From NCBI RefSeq assembly GCF_024124825.1, contig NZ_JAMXSS010000004.1:111065-175064 (forward strand): a stretch of 64,000 bases of DNA, given 5' to 3'. This document shows positions 16,752 through 26,749 of this stretch, one piece after another. How positions within the stretch are numbered: the stretch's first letter is position 1; each line of letters starts with the position of its first letter. The DNA is from Arthrobacter sp. H16F315. Lineage in GTDB: Bacteria; Actinomycetota; Actinomycetes; Actinomycetales; Micrococcaceae. The position numbers and the translations under genes were made by a program. The notes below the pieces were generated by a model. The model made no database searches. It was not told where the DNA came from and was given only the letters and a program-made list of their open reading frames with translations.

Positions 16752-17981
16752 TTGTTTGAAGTTCTGGCCGTTCCGGCCTACCGGAAGCTCTTTTCGGCCC
16801 AGGTTGTGGCACTGCTGGGCACGGGTCTGTTGACGGTGGCACTGGGCCTGCTGGCCTTTGATCTGGCTGGCGGCCAGGCCGGTGCCGTTCTGGGGACGGC
16901 CCTGACGATCAAGATGCTCGCCTATGTGTTCGTTGCCCCGTTGATGGCGGCACTGGTGGAGCGGCTGCCGAAAAAGGCGGTGCTGGTCGGGGCGGACCTG
17001 ATCCGTGCCGGGATCGCACTGATGCTGCCGATGGTGGACCAGGCGTGGCAGATCTATGTTTTGGTCTTCCTGCTGCAGAGCGCCTCGGCTACCTTCACCC
17101 CGGCGTTCCAGTCCCTGATCCCGGTGATCCTCCCCGATGAACGCCAGTACACCCGGGCGCTTTCCCTCTCGCGTCTGGCCTATGACCTGGAGTCGCTGGT
17201 CAGCCCCGCGCTGGCCGCGGCGCTGCTGACCGTCTTGTCCTTCCATGATCTGTTCCTTGGGACCGTGGCCGGGTTCCTGTTCTCCGCGGCACTCGTGGTC
17301 ACCACACGCCTTCCTGCGGCGCCACAGGTGCGGCAGGAAGGGACGTTGTGGCACCGGACCACCCTGGGCACGCGGATCTTTGCCCGCACCCCCGAACTGC
17401 GGGCCCTGATGGCCCTGAATCTTGCCGTGGCGGCCGCCACCGCCCTGGTGCTGGTGAACACCGTCGTCTACGCCCGGGACATGTTCGGCGGTTCCAACGC
17501 CGACGCCGCGGTCGCCCTGGCCTGTTTCGGTACCGGGTCGATGCTCGTCGCGCTGACAGCGCCCAAGGTCCTGGACCGGATACCGGACCGGGTCCTCATG
17601 CGCGCCGGTGCCGTGTTGCTCTCCGCCGGACTGGCCGGGGCTTTCGCCCTGCTGGCCGTGCCGGGCACCTGGCCGGTGCTGCTGGGCCTGTGGGTGGTCC
17701 TCGGTGCCGGGACCTCGATGATCAACACCCCCTCGGCGCGCCTGTTGCGCCGTGCGGCAACAGACAGCACCCGGTCCTACATCTTCACTGCCCAGTTCTC
17801 CCTCTCCCACGCCTGCTTCATCATCACCTACCCTGTCGCCGGCTGGATCGGCGCCGCCGCCGGCCAGCCGGCGGCCGCCGCCGTGCTGGCCATCGTGGCT
17901 ACAATCAGTACACTTGCGGCGTTCCGATTCTGGCCCGCAGTATCCAGAACCGGCCCCGTACCGGAGACCATGAAAGGCTGA
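16752..17981 (+). CDS. Major facilitator superfamily exporter
   Basis: About 409 residues with 12 predicted helices and a typical MFS 6+6 layout with a basic central loop. TTG 16752 is preferred because AAGGAG lies five bases before it; ATG 16734 is the alternative. It resembles drug or metal efflux MFS proteins next to ArsR regulators in actinobacteria. The ArsR gene follows after four bases, so the pair is one unit and the exported substrate is probably what the regulator senses. The substrate is not predictable from sequence. Confidence 0.85.
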   Translation: MFEVLAVPAYRKLFSAQVVALLGTGLLTVALGLLAFDLAGGQAGAVLGTALTIKMLAYVFVAPLMAALVERLPKKAVLVGADLIRAGIALMLPMVDQAWQIYVLVFLLQSASATFTPAFQSLIPVILPDERQYTRALSLSRLAYDLESLVSPALAAALLTVLSFHDLFLGTVAGFLFSAALVVTTRLPAAPQVRQEGTLWHRTTLGTRIFARTPELRALMALNLAVAAATALVLVNTVVYARDMFGGSNADAAVALACFGTGSMLVALTAPKVLDRIPDRVLMRAGAVLLSAGLAGAFALLAVPGTWPVLLGLWVVLGAGTSMINTPSARLLRRAATDSTRSYIFTAQFSLSHACFIITYPVAGWIGAAAGQPAAAAVLAIVATISTLAAFRFWPAVSRTGPVPETMKG

Positions 17982-17985
17982 GCCG

Positions 17986-18345
17986 GTGGAAAACTTACAA
18001 CCCATTCGGGCCGCCAGCCTCCATCACCCCGACGCACCGGATTCGCGCCGGCTGGACGCGGCCACAGCCACGTTCCGGATGCTCTCGGACCCCACCCGGC
18101 TGCACCTGCTCTGGCTCCTGGCCCAGGAACCTTCCGACGTTGGAACCCTGGTGGAGCAAACCGGAGCCTCACGCACCTCGGTCAGCCAACACCTGGCAAA
18201 GCTACGCTTCAGCGGCCTCGTCACCACCCAAAAACAAAGCCGCCGAGTCATCTACAGCCTCGCCGACGGGCACCTGACCCGACTGGTCATGGAAGGCCTG
18301 AACCACGCCGACCACAAAGTCACCGGCGAACCCGCTCATGACTGA
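17986..18345 (+). CDS. ArsR/CzrA-like repressor paired with MFS exporter
   Basis: 119 residues, GTG 17986. It has a winged-helix core with recognition region TSVSQHLAKLRFSGLV and a C-terminal DGHLTRLVMEGLNHADH helix carrying the alpha5 zinc-type site (D-x-H...H-x2-H). A truncated near-identical copy lies at 55698-55928. It follows the exporter by four bases and likely autoregulates the pair from the promoter before 16734. Confidence 0.87.
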   Translation: MENLQPIRAASLHHPDAPDSRRLDAATATFRMLSDPTRLHLLWLLAQEPSDVGTLVEQTGASRTSVSQHLAKLRFSGLVTTQKQSRRVIYSLADGHLTRLVMEGLNHADHKVTGEPAHD

Positions 18346-18476
18346 CCCCCTGCCCGCGGGCCAAGCCTGCTACTACGCCAACCAGGCTCCTTTACGCCGA
18401 TCACGGCGTCTAAGGAACTCCCGGAACGATTTCTGGATCATGGCAGGCCAGACCGAGCCGGCGAATTGAGCGCATC

Positions 18477-18917
18477 CTATGGGCCAGCGGACAGCCGGAC
18501 ATCGGGGAACCAGCCAGCTGGTGCCATCTTTGGTTCCAGATGGTCGGGGTCGCGGTGCTCCTTCATGTCGCAGTTGTAGAACGGCCCTTGCGGGTTCAGC
18601 AGGACGCCCATGTGGTGGTCTGCATGGTCCCGCCACCAGACGCTCATGCCGGTGGCCGGGTCGAGGCGCAGGTGCTCCCAGGAACGCCATAAGGCCGCTA
18701 CGCGGGAGACGGCTTCGGGGTGGAAATACCACTCGATGCACCACTTCGCGGTCTTACCGGTGACGCTGCGGACGTATGTCGGCAGCAGCTGCTCGTGAAG
18801 GAACTCCTCGGCCGTGCCGTAGACGAGCTCCGGTGCCTTCTCCGGGGTGCCGTCTTCGCCTGTGCCGGGGTTGGGGGCTGGGGTGTCCGTGTCGAACAGT
18901 CCGAAATCATCTGCCAT
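18477..18917 (-). CDS. DUF4913 domain protein
   Basis: 146 residues: an acidic Pro-rich N-terminus, then the DUF4913 body (EFLHEQLLPTYVRSV, WCIEWYFHPEAVSRVAALWR, WWRDHADHHMGVL). The domain is typical of actinobacterial plasmids and integrative elements, and lies next to TraG-type genes. Function unknown. It is the distal gene of the transfer operon, 15 bases after the coupling-protein stop. Confidence 0.85.
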   Translation of the reverse strand: MADDFGLFDTDTPAPNPGTGEDGTPEKAPELVYGTAEEFLHEQLLPTYVRSVTGKTAKWCIEWYFHPEAVSRVAALWRSWEHLRLDPATGMSVWWRDHADHHMGVLLNPQGPFYNCDMKEHRDPDHLEPKMAPAGWFPDVRLSAGP

Positions 18918-18931
18918 GGCTGATTGCTTCC

Positions 18932-20703
18932 TTACCCGGTGACCCAGGGATTAGCGACCGGAGCGGCGGGCACCAGGACGGCCTCCGGTTCCTCCGGGCG
19001 GGGGCTGTACTTCTTGATGGAGGCTTCCACGGCGTCCTTGTGGCGGCCGGTGTACCAGGGCCTGGTCCGGACCAGTGTGGCCGGGGCGCCGGAGGCGAGG
19101 ACCACGGCGCGGCCGCGGTCCAGCTCCGCGAGGTTGGAGACATCGAAGATGCGTTCCTTGCCCTCCTGGCGGGAGCGGCTGGAGCCTGACTTGCCGGAGG
19201 AGACGGAGACGTTGGTGTAGCTGTAGTCCCCGATCAGATCCGAGAGAGCCCGGAGGAAACCTTCTTCGGCGACGCCGCCGCCGTAGACCTTGACGTTCGC
19301 GGCCGACCAGATTTTCCGCATGTTCGCCTCGCCCCAGAGATCGACACCTTGGGACCAGGACTGCAGGATGCCCATGACGATCAGGCCTTTGGAGCCGTAG
19401 TGGCTGAACTGATCCGGCAGGGCTGCCCAGCGGACGACGTTGGCCAACTCGTCCAGGGCGAACAGTGCAGGTTTGGGCAGGCGGCCGCCGCTGCGCTCGG
19501 CCCGTTCCTCCATCGCCTCAGCGATCGCCACCGTCAACGCTGTGGTGAGCGGGGACGCGGAGCCGGCCCCTTCCTTGGAGAGGATGTAGATCGTCTCCTG
19601 TGAAGCGGCGAAAGCGTGCGGATTGAACTGCCGGCGGGCATCCGTGGCGACCGTCGCGCCACCCATCGGGGCGACCCAGCGCAGCGTGTTCCTGGACTTG
19701 AGGCACTGAATCATCTTCTCGGCGGTGCCGAAGATACCGTCGCGCTGTTTGTCGGCGAGTTCCAGCGTGGACTCCAGGCCCTTGTACTGCAGCTCGTAGT
19801 CATGCTCTTTCAGGATGTTGATCGGTTCCCGGTTCACCTGCTCGGTCACCCACAGGTATACCTGCGTGATGGGGAGTTCACCGAGCGCGGCCGCGAGGAA
19901 GTACGAGGAGAGGATGTCTTCGGCTTTGGGGTCGAAGTAGGCATCCGGCTTGGACCCCGGGACCCGTGAACCGACCGAAAAGTGCTGCGTGAGCTTGTAC
20001 GCCTTCTCCTCATCGGTGACATAGGAGAGCGGATTCCACCACCACTGTGCTTCCTCCTGTGCGATCTTCTGCGGATCGAACACCCACACCGGGCCGGTTG
20101 CCTCGCGGACGCCCCGGGTGCCGTCCACCACGTCACGCTTGTTCGAGGTCGACACCACAGCACCCGGCGCGTCCAGGATGGCGGGCATGACCCGTGAGGT
20201 CGACTTACCGGTCCGGGGACCCCAGATATCGAGGCTGAGGTCTTCCCAGGACTGAATGAACGTCTGGCCGGTAGAGACAACCTTGCCGACGACGATGCCC
20301 GGCGTTCCTGTCACGCCCAACCGATCCGCCGTGGCTTTCGTGCCCTTCTCGGAGAACGCAGCCAAGGATTTGCCCCGGCCCAGGTACCGGGCGGCCTTAT
20401 CAACCCGGGCACGCTTGGACGCACCCTTCCTCCACGCCACGAGCACGACGACGGCCAGGACCAGGACCACGCCGGCCATGAGGGCGGCCGCGACGGTGGA
20501 CTGGACAGGCCACGGCACCCGGCCCTTGACCAGCCCGGCGATCAGATCAATCGGATGTTTGGGGGTGAGTCAATGCCGGCCATCCAGGACCCCAAGTGGA
20601 CGGCCGCGTAGGTCCCGCCGCCGAAGACGACGATGAAGCCAATGGCCATCCAGACCAGCAGGGCATCTCCCAGGCCCATTCCTTTACGGTTCGGTGCGCT
20701 CAC
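18932..20703 (-). pseudogene. traG: TraG/VirD4-type coupling ATPase, frameshifted
   Basis: The N-terminal frame begins at GTG 20703, overlapping the VirB4-like stop (GTGA), and encodes a helix (ALLVWMAIGFIVVFGGG). It breaks at a G5 run (20561-20565, plus strand); adding one base joins it to the 528-codon frame that follows. That frame has another helix, Walker A GPRTGKST, and Walker B FALDELANV. Coupling proteins bring relaxase-DNA to the secretion channel. The break is in a homopolymer, so a sequencing error is plausible. Without the N-terminal helices the remaining part would be mis-anchored. Confidence 0.87.
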
Positions 20704-22301
20704 AGCGTGCCTCCTTCAACGGGCAGGTCAGGGGTCATTGGCTCGAGGAGGGTTTCCGGGATCTCTCTCCACTTTCCTTCGGTGTCGTTGACCCCGTCCG
20801 GGCCTTGCTCCAAAGATGTCAGTCCCACCAGAACCGGGATCCCGGGACGGCCGCCGACCTTGATCAGGAACTTCCCGCGTCCGGGAGGTTCGACGTCGAG
20901 CCCGCGGGAGTCCCAGGCGGGCGGGTCCTGCCAGGAGATGAGCTTCTGCTGTTCCTGCCGGGACAACGGGATGGCGGAGGTCAGCAGCGGCATTTCGGAG
21001 GCCGGGAGGCCGCCGCAGATCACCATGCCGGAGCGTTCCACGAAGCCGCGGGCTTTCATCCGGTCCTCTTCTGCCGGGAGCGCCAGCAGGTCGGACATGG
21101 TGTGGGAAATCATGATCTGCCCGACACCGACGGAGCGGTTGAGTCGGGTCAGGGCGTCCACCCGGTCCACCATGCCTTTACCGGCGCGCAGTGCCCGCCA
21201 GAGTTCATCGAGGACGACGAAGTAGTTCCGGCGCGGTTCCAGGCCGGCGTCGGCGAGGGCGTTGGCGACGTTGACGGTGCCGAATCCGTAGGACCAGCAC
21301 GCGAGCAGAATGGCAGCTTGGAGGTCGGTTTCGGTCTCGTCAATGCTGGAGACATCGAAGACCACGGCGCGGTCGCGCATCATGGGGTTGGTGGTGTGCC
21401 GGGAGAAGATTTCTCCGAGCTTCCCGCCGCCGGTCAGGCCCAGCAGGGTTGCTTCCAGGGCGCGGGTTTCCTGCAGGTAGACGGTCATGTCCCCGCGGTC
21501 CAGGGCGACCTGGCGCAGCTCGTCGGGTGCGGAGATGATCACGTCGAGCAGGTCTTTCAGGACCGGGACGCCGTCGAACCGGTCATCGAGGACGCGCAGG
21601 GCACGGTCCAGGATTGTCTGTTCCTGATCGGTGGGCGGGTTGTTCCGGCCGATGGTGATGAGGGATACGACCATGGTCAGGCGCCGGCCGTGCGCGTCGG
21701 CGCGGACCCGGGTGGCGTCCTCGTGGTGGCCGTTGTCTTCGAGCAGCTGCGCGGCTTCGACGGCCTGGCCGGGATCGAGGATGTTTAGGTAGCCGACGCC
21801 GCGGCCGAGCTTGATGACCTGGCCGCCGAGTGCCTGGACCGCTTTGACGTGCTCGCCTTTGAGGTCCCCCAGGATCAGCGGGTGGACGCCCTGTGCGGAG
21901 AGTCCGATGAACATCCGGCGTACCACGGTGGACTTTCCCAGCCCCGGCTTGCCCAGGATGAACGCTGACGGGTTGGAAATCAGGCGTGCCCGTTGGAACC
22001 AGCTGATCGGGTCGCAGCAGACCGTGGCCTGGGTTTCTTCATGGCGTCCGAGCGGGACGCCGATCATGGGCGAGGACGCGCCGGAGGAAAAGGGCCACAG
22101 TCCGCAGACCTGGACCGTGGTTCCCCGGTATTCCTTCACGGACGGGACGAGCTGGGCCATGCCGCCGCCGCGTCCGGTCCAGCCCCGGGCAGATGGCCCG
22201 GGCTGACGCTGTTCCTTCTCAGCCTTCTTCTTCGGCGCAGCTTTGACCGGTGCTGCAGCCTTCCTGGCAGGTCGGGTGAAGAGTTTCATGCGGGCCATCA
22301 C
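20700..22301 (-). CDS. VirB4-like conjugation ATPase
   Basis: 533 residues. A basic N-terminus precedes a VirB4/TraC-type ATPase with Walker A GKPGLGKST, Walker B FVVLDEL and a motor core ending GQIMISHTMSDLLALP. It powers assembly or substrate passage in actinobacterial type IV secretion. ATG 22301 overlaps the upstream SCO6880-like stop (ATGA) and its own stop overlaps the traG start, showing tight translational coupling. Confidence 0.85.
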   Translation of the reverse strand: MMARMKLFTRPARKAAAPVKAAPKKKAEKEQRQPGPSARGWTGRGGGMAQLVPSVKEYRGTTVQVCGLWPFSSGASSPMIGVPLGRHEETQATVCCDPISWFQRARLISNPSAFILGKPGLGKSTVVRRMFIGLSAQGVHPLILGDLKGEHVKAVQALGGQVIKLGRGVGYLNILDPGQAVEAAQLLEDNGHHEDATRVRADAHGRRLTMVVSLITIGRNNPPTDQEQTILDRALRVLDDRFDGVPVLKDLLDVIISAPDELRQVALDRGDMTVYLQETRALEATLLGLTGGGKLGEIFSRHTTNPMMRDRAVVFDVSSIDETETDLQAAILLACWSYGFGTVNVANALADAGLEPRRNYFVVLDELWRALRAGKGMVDRVDALTRLNRSVGVGQIMISHTMSDLLALPAEEDRMKARGFVERSGMVICGGLPASEMPLLTSAIPLSRQEQQKLISWQDPPAWDSRGLDVEPPGRGKFLIKVGGRPGIPVLVGLTSLEQGPDGVNDTEGKWREIPETLLEPMTPDLPVEGGTL

Positions 22302-23806
22302 AGGGCGTCCTTGATTTCGGAGGGCAGGAGGCTGTGCTTGGGAAGGACCAGACCCAGCGGCAGGGACGCGGCGAACGCCGTGTCCTGGGCGCCGTAGGCC
22401 CGGCGCAACAGCACCCGGGCTGTGCCGGAGGTCTGTTCAACGGCGGCCACGGCATCGGCGAGGCGTTCCTTGTCGATCACGGTGGCCGTGACGACCATGC
22501 CGAAGTTCACCAGCCCGGCACCCTGAGCCTCCTCCTGCGCTGTCTGCACGGCGGAGCGGGCATCGACCAGGGCGCGGGCGGAGGGCCGGTTTCCGGAGGT
22601 GATGCGGACGTTGGCGTTGTTCTGGTCCCGCTCCACCACGGCCGCGGCACGGGCCGAATCCATCGGGCGGTACAGCAGCGAGATCCGCTTGCGGTCGATG
22701 TCCCCGTGCGGAGCCAGCAGCCGGGACAGGACCGAGGAGTTCACCGACCCGCGCGGGGCACCGGTCATGGTCCATGAAACTGAGAAGGCGCTGTCGTGCC
22801 GGTAGTCATCCCAGCCCGCCTGCGTCGCGGAGGGTCCAACTTCGCCCCAGGTCAGGGACACCGGGGAACCGGCGGCGTGAGCTTGATCAATGATCAGGGC
22901 AGCGGGCGGATCGTAGGCGATCCGCACGACCTCGCAGAGTTCCTGCGCGGACATCGGACGGGCGATCCCGGCGCCGGTGGACTGCAGCCGGGCCGACAGC
23001 CCGGGGATCCGGGACGCGAGGTCCCGGGCCACATCTTCGGGTGTGCGCTTCTTCGATCCGGCCCGCAGGGAGGCGTTAAAGGACAGGGACACCCAGGCCC
23101 GGACCGTGGCCGAACCTTCCGGATACGTGTCGATGACCTCGTTGAGTACATTCTTGGCAAAATCCGGGGCATTCGGGTCGATGTTCATGGTGACCTCATT
23201 GCGGAGCCGGTAGCCGGAATCCGGTGCGGTCTCGACCGTTACGGCGGCGGCGTCCAGGCCCGCTTCATCTCCGAGGCCGGCGAGCCAGCCGCCCCAGTTC
23301 GCCACCCACGCATCGACCTGCTCCGGGTCCACCAGGGACGCACCGTCGGGTTCGGTGGAGAAAATCACGGTGTAGTGGCTGGTGGCCGGGACGTGCAGGA
23401 GGGCGAACGGGCGCTTGTAGGAGTCGGTGAATTCGTACAGGGTGGACTTCGCGGCGAGTCCGGGCAGCTGGTACATGCCCCACTCCGTCACGCCGAGAGG
23501 GCCGGAACGGTAGAGATTCGTTCCGGAGGACTGGGAGAGACGGAAGCTCATCCGTGTTCCGAAACGGTCAACAACGGACTGGCCGTGCTTGTCCTTGACC
23601 GTCAGCAACAGGGCACTGGCCCCGGCCACGGCAAGGACAGCAAGGCCCGGGAACAGGCCCCAGATGGCGAAGCTGATGATGCCCAGCAACAACCCGGCCA
23701 TGACAATGCCGGTGCCGATAGCTCCGAGGTTGCCCAGCCCCGCTGAGCGCGGGACCCGCCAGTTGCCGTAGGACGGTTCCTTGTATTCGGTATTAATTGC
23801 TGCCAC
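22298..23806 (-). CDS. SCO6880-like type IV secretion membrane protein
   Basis: About 502 residues from GTG 23806 with GGAGGG before it; the frame extends further upstream but that part is Pro/Arg/Gln-rich shadow. It has two N-terminal helices (IVMAGLLLGIISFAIWGLF and FPGLAVLAVAGASALLLTV), then a large soluble domain with a trailing LLRRAYGAQDTAFAASLPLG. This is the SCO6880 family that always accompanies VirB4-like and TraG genes in actinobacterial conjugation clusters. It overlaps the VirB6-like gene by 14 bases. Confidence 0.83.
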   Translation of the reverse strand: MAAINTEYKEPSYGNWRVPRSAGLGNLGAIGTGIVMAGLLLGIISFAIWGLFPGLAVLAVAGASALLLTVKDKHGQSVVDRFGTRMSFRLSQSSGTNLYRSGPLGVTEWGMYQLPGLAAKSTLYEFTDSYKRPFALLHVPATSHYTVIFSTEPDGASLVDPEQVDAWVANWGGWLAGLGDEAGLDAAAVTVETAPDSGYRLRNEVTMNIDPNAPDFAKNVLNEVIDTYPEGSATVRAWVSLSFNASLRAGSKKRTPEDVARDLASRIPGLSARLQSTGAGIARPMSAQELCEVVRIAYDPPAALIIDQAHAAGSPVSLTWGEVGPSATQAGWDDYRHDSAFSVSWTMTGAPRGSVNSSVLSRLLAPHGDIDRKRISLLYRPMDSARAAAVVERDQNNANVRITSGNRPSARALVDARSAVQTAQEEAQGAGLVNFGMVVTATVIDKERLADAVAAVEQTSGTARVLLRRAYGAQDTAFAASLPLGLVLPKHSLLPSEIKDAL

Positions 23807-25055
23807 TGGGGCCCTCCCCGGTTGAATCCTGCGCGGTCTGTTGTGCGGCCTGAGAAACCCTGGACGCTGCTTGTGCTCCGACGGCGACGGCCATGCCAGC
23901 CGGCCCGGCAGCTGACGCCGCACCCGCCGCGGCACCGCCACCGGCAGCAGCTCCTGCCCCGGCTCCGGTAGTGCCTGCTGCGCCGGCCATGGCGCTGGTG
24001 GCCCCGCCCGGACCGGTAGCCCCGGGCGTCGGCTGGCCGCCATTTCCCTTCGGGCCAGGCGTTCCGTTGCTTCCCTTCGGAGATGCGCCTGACTGGTTGC
24101 TTTGTGTACTTGCCGGTGTCGGGGCGGCATTGCCCTTACCGCTGCCGCTGCGGCCCATGGATACGGCGCCGGTTGCCATGGCCCCAACGGCGGCTCCGGC
24201 CCCTGCTCCCCCGCCGGAGGCGACGGCCCCGACCATCGGCGTCACGAAACGCATCAGCGCCGGCAAAGCGAACAGCGCGACGATCATCAACGTGAAGCCC
24301 GTGATGGAAGTGATCAATGAATCCTTCCCGCTGTTGTTACCCATGAGGAGGAATGCGACCGAGTACACGATGGCTGCCGCAGGTTTGTAGAGGATGAACG
24401 CGATAGTCCAGCCAACTGCTTTCTGGAACCACTGCCGCCCCATCTCGGTGTTGGTGAAAGCCGCGGTGGTGGGCAGGATGCCCGCCAGGATCACCAACAT
24501 GCCGCTGCGGACGACCATCAAAACGACCTGGACGAGGGAGGCAATCAGACCGATCAATCCCAGAACGATGAGGATGAACACGCCGATCCCTGTCTGGCCG
24601 GACACGACCAGGAGGCTCATCGACTCGGCAAAGCCCTTACCGTCCGTGGATCGGTCGATGATGGCTGCCGAGAAAGCATCCGCGGCGATCACCAGAATGG
24701 AGATGACCCCCAGACCAAGGCCCGAGACCAAAGCCAGCGTGATCAGGGACCGGAGCAGATCCTTCAGCGGTGCCCCGCGTTGTTCCCAGATCATCCGGAT
24801 GCCACCGAGAATGACCGCGAGGACCGCCAGCGTCAGAGTCCAGACCATCAATTCGCTGTTCACCACCGAGACGACGGGACTCGGCGTCGCACCGTCTGCG
24901 CTGGCCAGGTTCACCGTGGGCATCGACACCCAGAAGGTAGACAGTGTCGTCACCATCTGGCTCATGCCCTCCATGATGGCCTTCGCCATATTTCCCATGG
25001 CGTCATCAGCAAGCGCTGAAAGCCAGTCCCCTGCCGGGTTCCAGGTAGGCCTCAT
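23793..25055 (-). CDS. VirB6/TrbL-like polytopic channel protein
   Basis: 420 residues: an extracytoplasmic N-terminal region, about six hydrophobic segments (for example LMVWTLTLAVLAVILGGIRM and VFILIVLGLIGLIASLVQVV), then a long Gly/Ala/Pro/Ser-rich tail. This layout is that of VirB6/TrbL inner-membrane channel components in Gram-positive systems. Start ATG 25055 overlaps the VirB8-like gene stop (ATGA). The low-complexity tail is probably cytoplasmic and variable. Confidence 0.8.
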   Translation of the reverse strand: MRPTWNPAGDWLSALADDAMGNMAKAIMEGMSQMVTTLSTFWVSMPTVNLASADGATPSPVVSVVNSELMVWTLTLAVLAVILGGIRMIWEQRGAPLKDLLRSLITLALVSGLGLGVISILVIAADAFSAAIIDRSTDGKGFAESMSLLVVSGQTGIGVFILIVLGLIGLIASLVQVVLMVVRSGMLVILAGILPTTAAFTNTEMGRQWFQKAVGWTIAFILYKPAAAIVYSVAFLLMGNNSGKDSLITSITGFTLMIVALFALPALMRFVTPMVGAVASGGGAGAGAAVGAMATGAVSMGRSGSGKGNAAPTPASTQSNQSGASPKGSNGTPGPKGNGGQPTPGATGPGGATSAMAGAAGTTGAGAGAAAGGGAAAGAASAAGPAGMAVAVGAQAASRVSQAAQQTAQDSTGEGPSGSN

Positions 25056-25792
25056 GCTCCACTCCAGGGGATGAACCCCGAGAGGTCACGGACTTGCCGC
25101 GGTACTTCCAAGGGTGCGCCGTTGTCGGCAACGACGCCCTTCCAATCCCCGTCCTGCCACAGCAGGGTCGTCCGCACTGAAGCAAGCGCTCCGGTGTCCG
25201 CCTTGAATGCCAGTTCCACAACGGCTTGATTTGCCGTGTATGAGACGTTGAATCCCGCTATCTGGATCTTCACGGCCGAGGCAGGGGCCGCAGTCGCGGG
25301 CCTCTTCATGCCAGCGTCACGGCCGGGTCCTTTGGCTGCAAGCTGCTCTGCGATGGCTCGTTCTTTGGAGGGATCGATGCCTAACGCCCACAGGTTGACG
25401 GCCGCGTACAGGGCCCCTGTTGGTGTGTGAGCGAAGCACGACCGGATGCCCTGATCGTCCGTTTTTCCGGGGCCTATTTTCGGGTCGGTTGGTGCGGCCA
25501 TTGTTCCGACGAGTTCCCACTTCGTCTTCGGCGCCGCTCCCAGCGATGACTCCGACGAGGAGGGCAGGCCACAGATACTCTTTTCTGCTGTCGCCGAAGC
25601 GCTGGGGTTGGCTGTAGCCGAGTTGCTGGTTTTCGCCGGAACCGGTGCCGGCTGGGCGGTGTCCTGCCCTTTGGGGAGCAGGAAGATGACGACGGCTGCT
25701 GCAATCAGCGCGACCACCAGCGCGGCAGCAATGATGAAACCGGGTTTGGTGAACGGATTGCTTTCGGTGGTGCTCTCTGTTGACTGGCTCAT
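25052..25792 (-). CDS. VirB8-like single-pass conjugation protein
   Basis: 246 residues: a short cytoplasmic N-terminus, one helix (GFIIAAALVVALIAAAVVIF), an Ala/Ser/Thr/Pro linker and an extracellular domain of about 150 residues ending VRDLSGFIPWSGA. The topology and position match VirB8/TcpC-like scaffold proteins of Gram-positive type IV systems. The fold match is inferred, not shown by motifs. Two cysteines (SICGLP and SCFAHT) may form a disulfide. Confidence 0.65.
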   Translation of the reverse strand: MSQSTESTTESNPFTKPGFIIAAALVVALIAAAVVIFLLPKGQDTAQPAPVPAKTSNSATANPSASATAEKSICGLPSSSESSLGAAPKTKWELVGTMAAPTDPKIGPGKTDDQGIRSCFAHTPTGALYAAVNLWALGIDPSKERAIAEQLAAKGPGRDAGMKRPATAAPASAVKIQIAGFNVSYTANQAVVELAFKADTGALASVRTTLLWQDGDWKGVVADNGAPLEVPRQVRDLSGFIPWSGA

Positions 25793-25821
25793 GGTGAACC
25801 TCCCGTTTTGTTGGTGCTGGT

Positions 25822-26091
25822 TTAGACGAAGGCGCGGACGATGCCGGCGGCGCCGGTGATGATGATGCAGCCCATCAGGACCCAGCCGAGCTTGCCGATG
25901 GCTTGGGCTCCCTCTCCGCGCTGGAGCTGGATGACCATGCCGATGCCGACGATGATGACGCCCAGGACGCCGAGGACCAGGCCGATGCCGGAGGCCCAGT
26001 TCAGGATCGTGAGCAGGCCACCTGCCTGTTCCGGGACAACCGGGGTGGGGTTGGGGATGACGCTTGCTGCAAGTGCGGAGGTGGAGTTCAT
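25822..26091 (-). CDS. VirB2/TrbC-like small two-helix membrane protein
   Basis: 89 residues: an N-terminal segment that may be a signal peptide, then two hydrophobic helices (LNWASGIGLVLGVLGVIIVG and LGWVLMGCIIITGAAGIV) around a short basic loop QLQRGEGAQAIGK. Length and topology fit VirB2/TrbC-type pilin-like subunits. It sits 30 bases before the VirB8-like gene in the transfer operon. Confidence 0.7.
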   Translation of the reverse strand: MNSTSALAASVIPNPTPVVPEQAGGLLTILNWASGIGLVLGVLGVIIVGIGMVIQLQRGEGAQAIGKLGWVLMGCIIITGAAGIVRAFV

Positions 26092-26102
26092 GGTGAGACC
26101 TT

Positions 26103-26716
26103 TCAGTGGGCGGTGCCGGGTGTGGTGTCGCTAGCCAGGGCGGCTAAGTCAGTGATGAAGCGTTGGTACTCGCGGGCCGGCGGCGCGGTGGTGGAGTCTC
26201 CGTGTCGCCAGGCTTCGACCCAGGGCAGGGTCCAGAAGCGGGGGGCTCCCCGCCGACGATGGCGGCGAAGTCGCGCAAGGGTTTGGGAGTCTTCCCCGGT
26301 GCGTCCGCCAGAATGGCGAGGCCGAGCAGATCAACCGCAGGTGCCGCGCCTGACGCCCACTGCGTCAGGGCGCTTTGTGCCGCTGTCAGGCCGCGCATGT
26401 CTGCGCGGCAGACCAGCAGCACCCGAGGTATTCGGCCGTCCTGGAGAACGGGCCAGCAGTGACCGGTGACCCGTGCCCCGCCGATCAGGTCAGCGGTGCG
26501 GCTTTCACCGGATCCCCCGTGGGCGCCGGTGACCCACAGCGCTGCAGAGCCGGAGACGGTGCGGCGGCCAAGCCGGTCTGCGGCGTCGGGTTCGACCATT
26601 CCGCGCAGGGGCGCACTGATCACGGCCGCCGGCGGCACGTGCGCCTCCGGAGTTGCCATCTCCGCGCCGTCGGCGGTGGCCGGGCGGGTGATCCAGGGGT
26701 TCAGGGACTGTTGCAT
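26103..26716 (-). pseudogene. DUF6668-like conjugation-operon protein, frameshifted
   Basis: Start ATG 26716. The N-terminal frame covers a domain with ALWVTGAHGGSGESRTADL, resembling a degenerate nucleotide-binding loop, and reaches PKPLRDFAAIVGGEPP. It breaks at a G6 run (26240-26245, plus strand). With one more base the frame continues RFWTLPWVEAWRHGDSTTAP and ends at 26103. The uncorrected frame gives a Pro/Ser tail unlike a protein core. Family name is from memory of actinobacterial transfer clusters and is moderately sure; function unknown. Confidence 0.65.
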
Positions 26717-26749
26717 GGGTCCTCCTCTCGAAGTCCGTTGGTGGGTGGT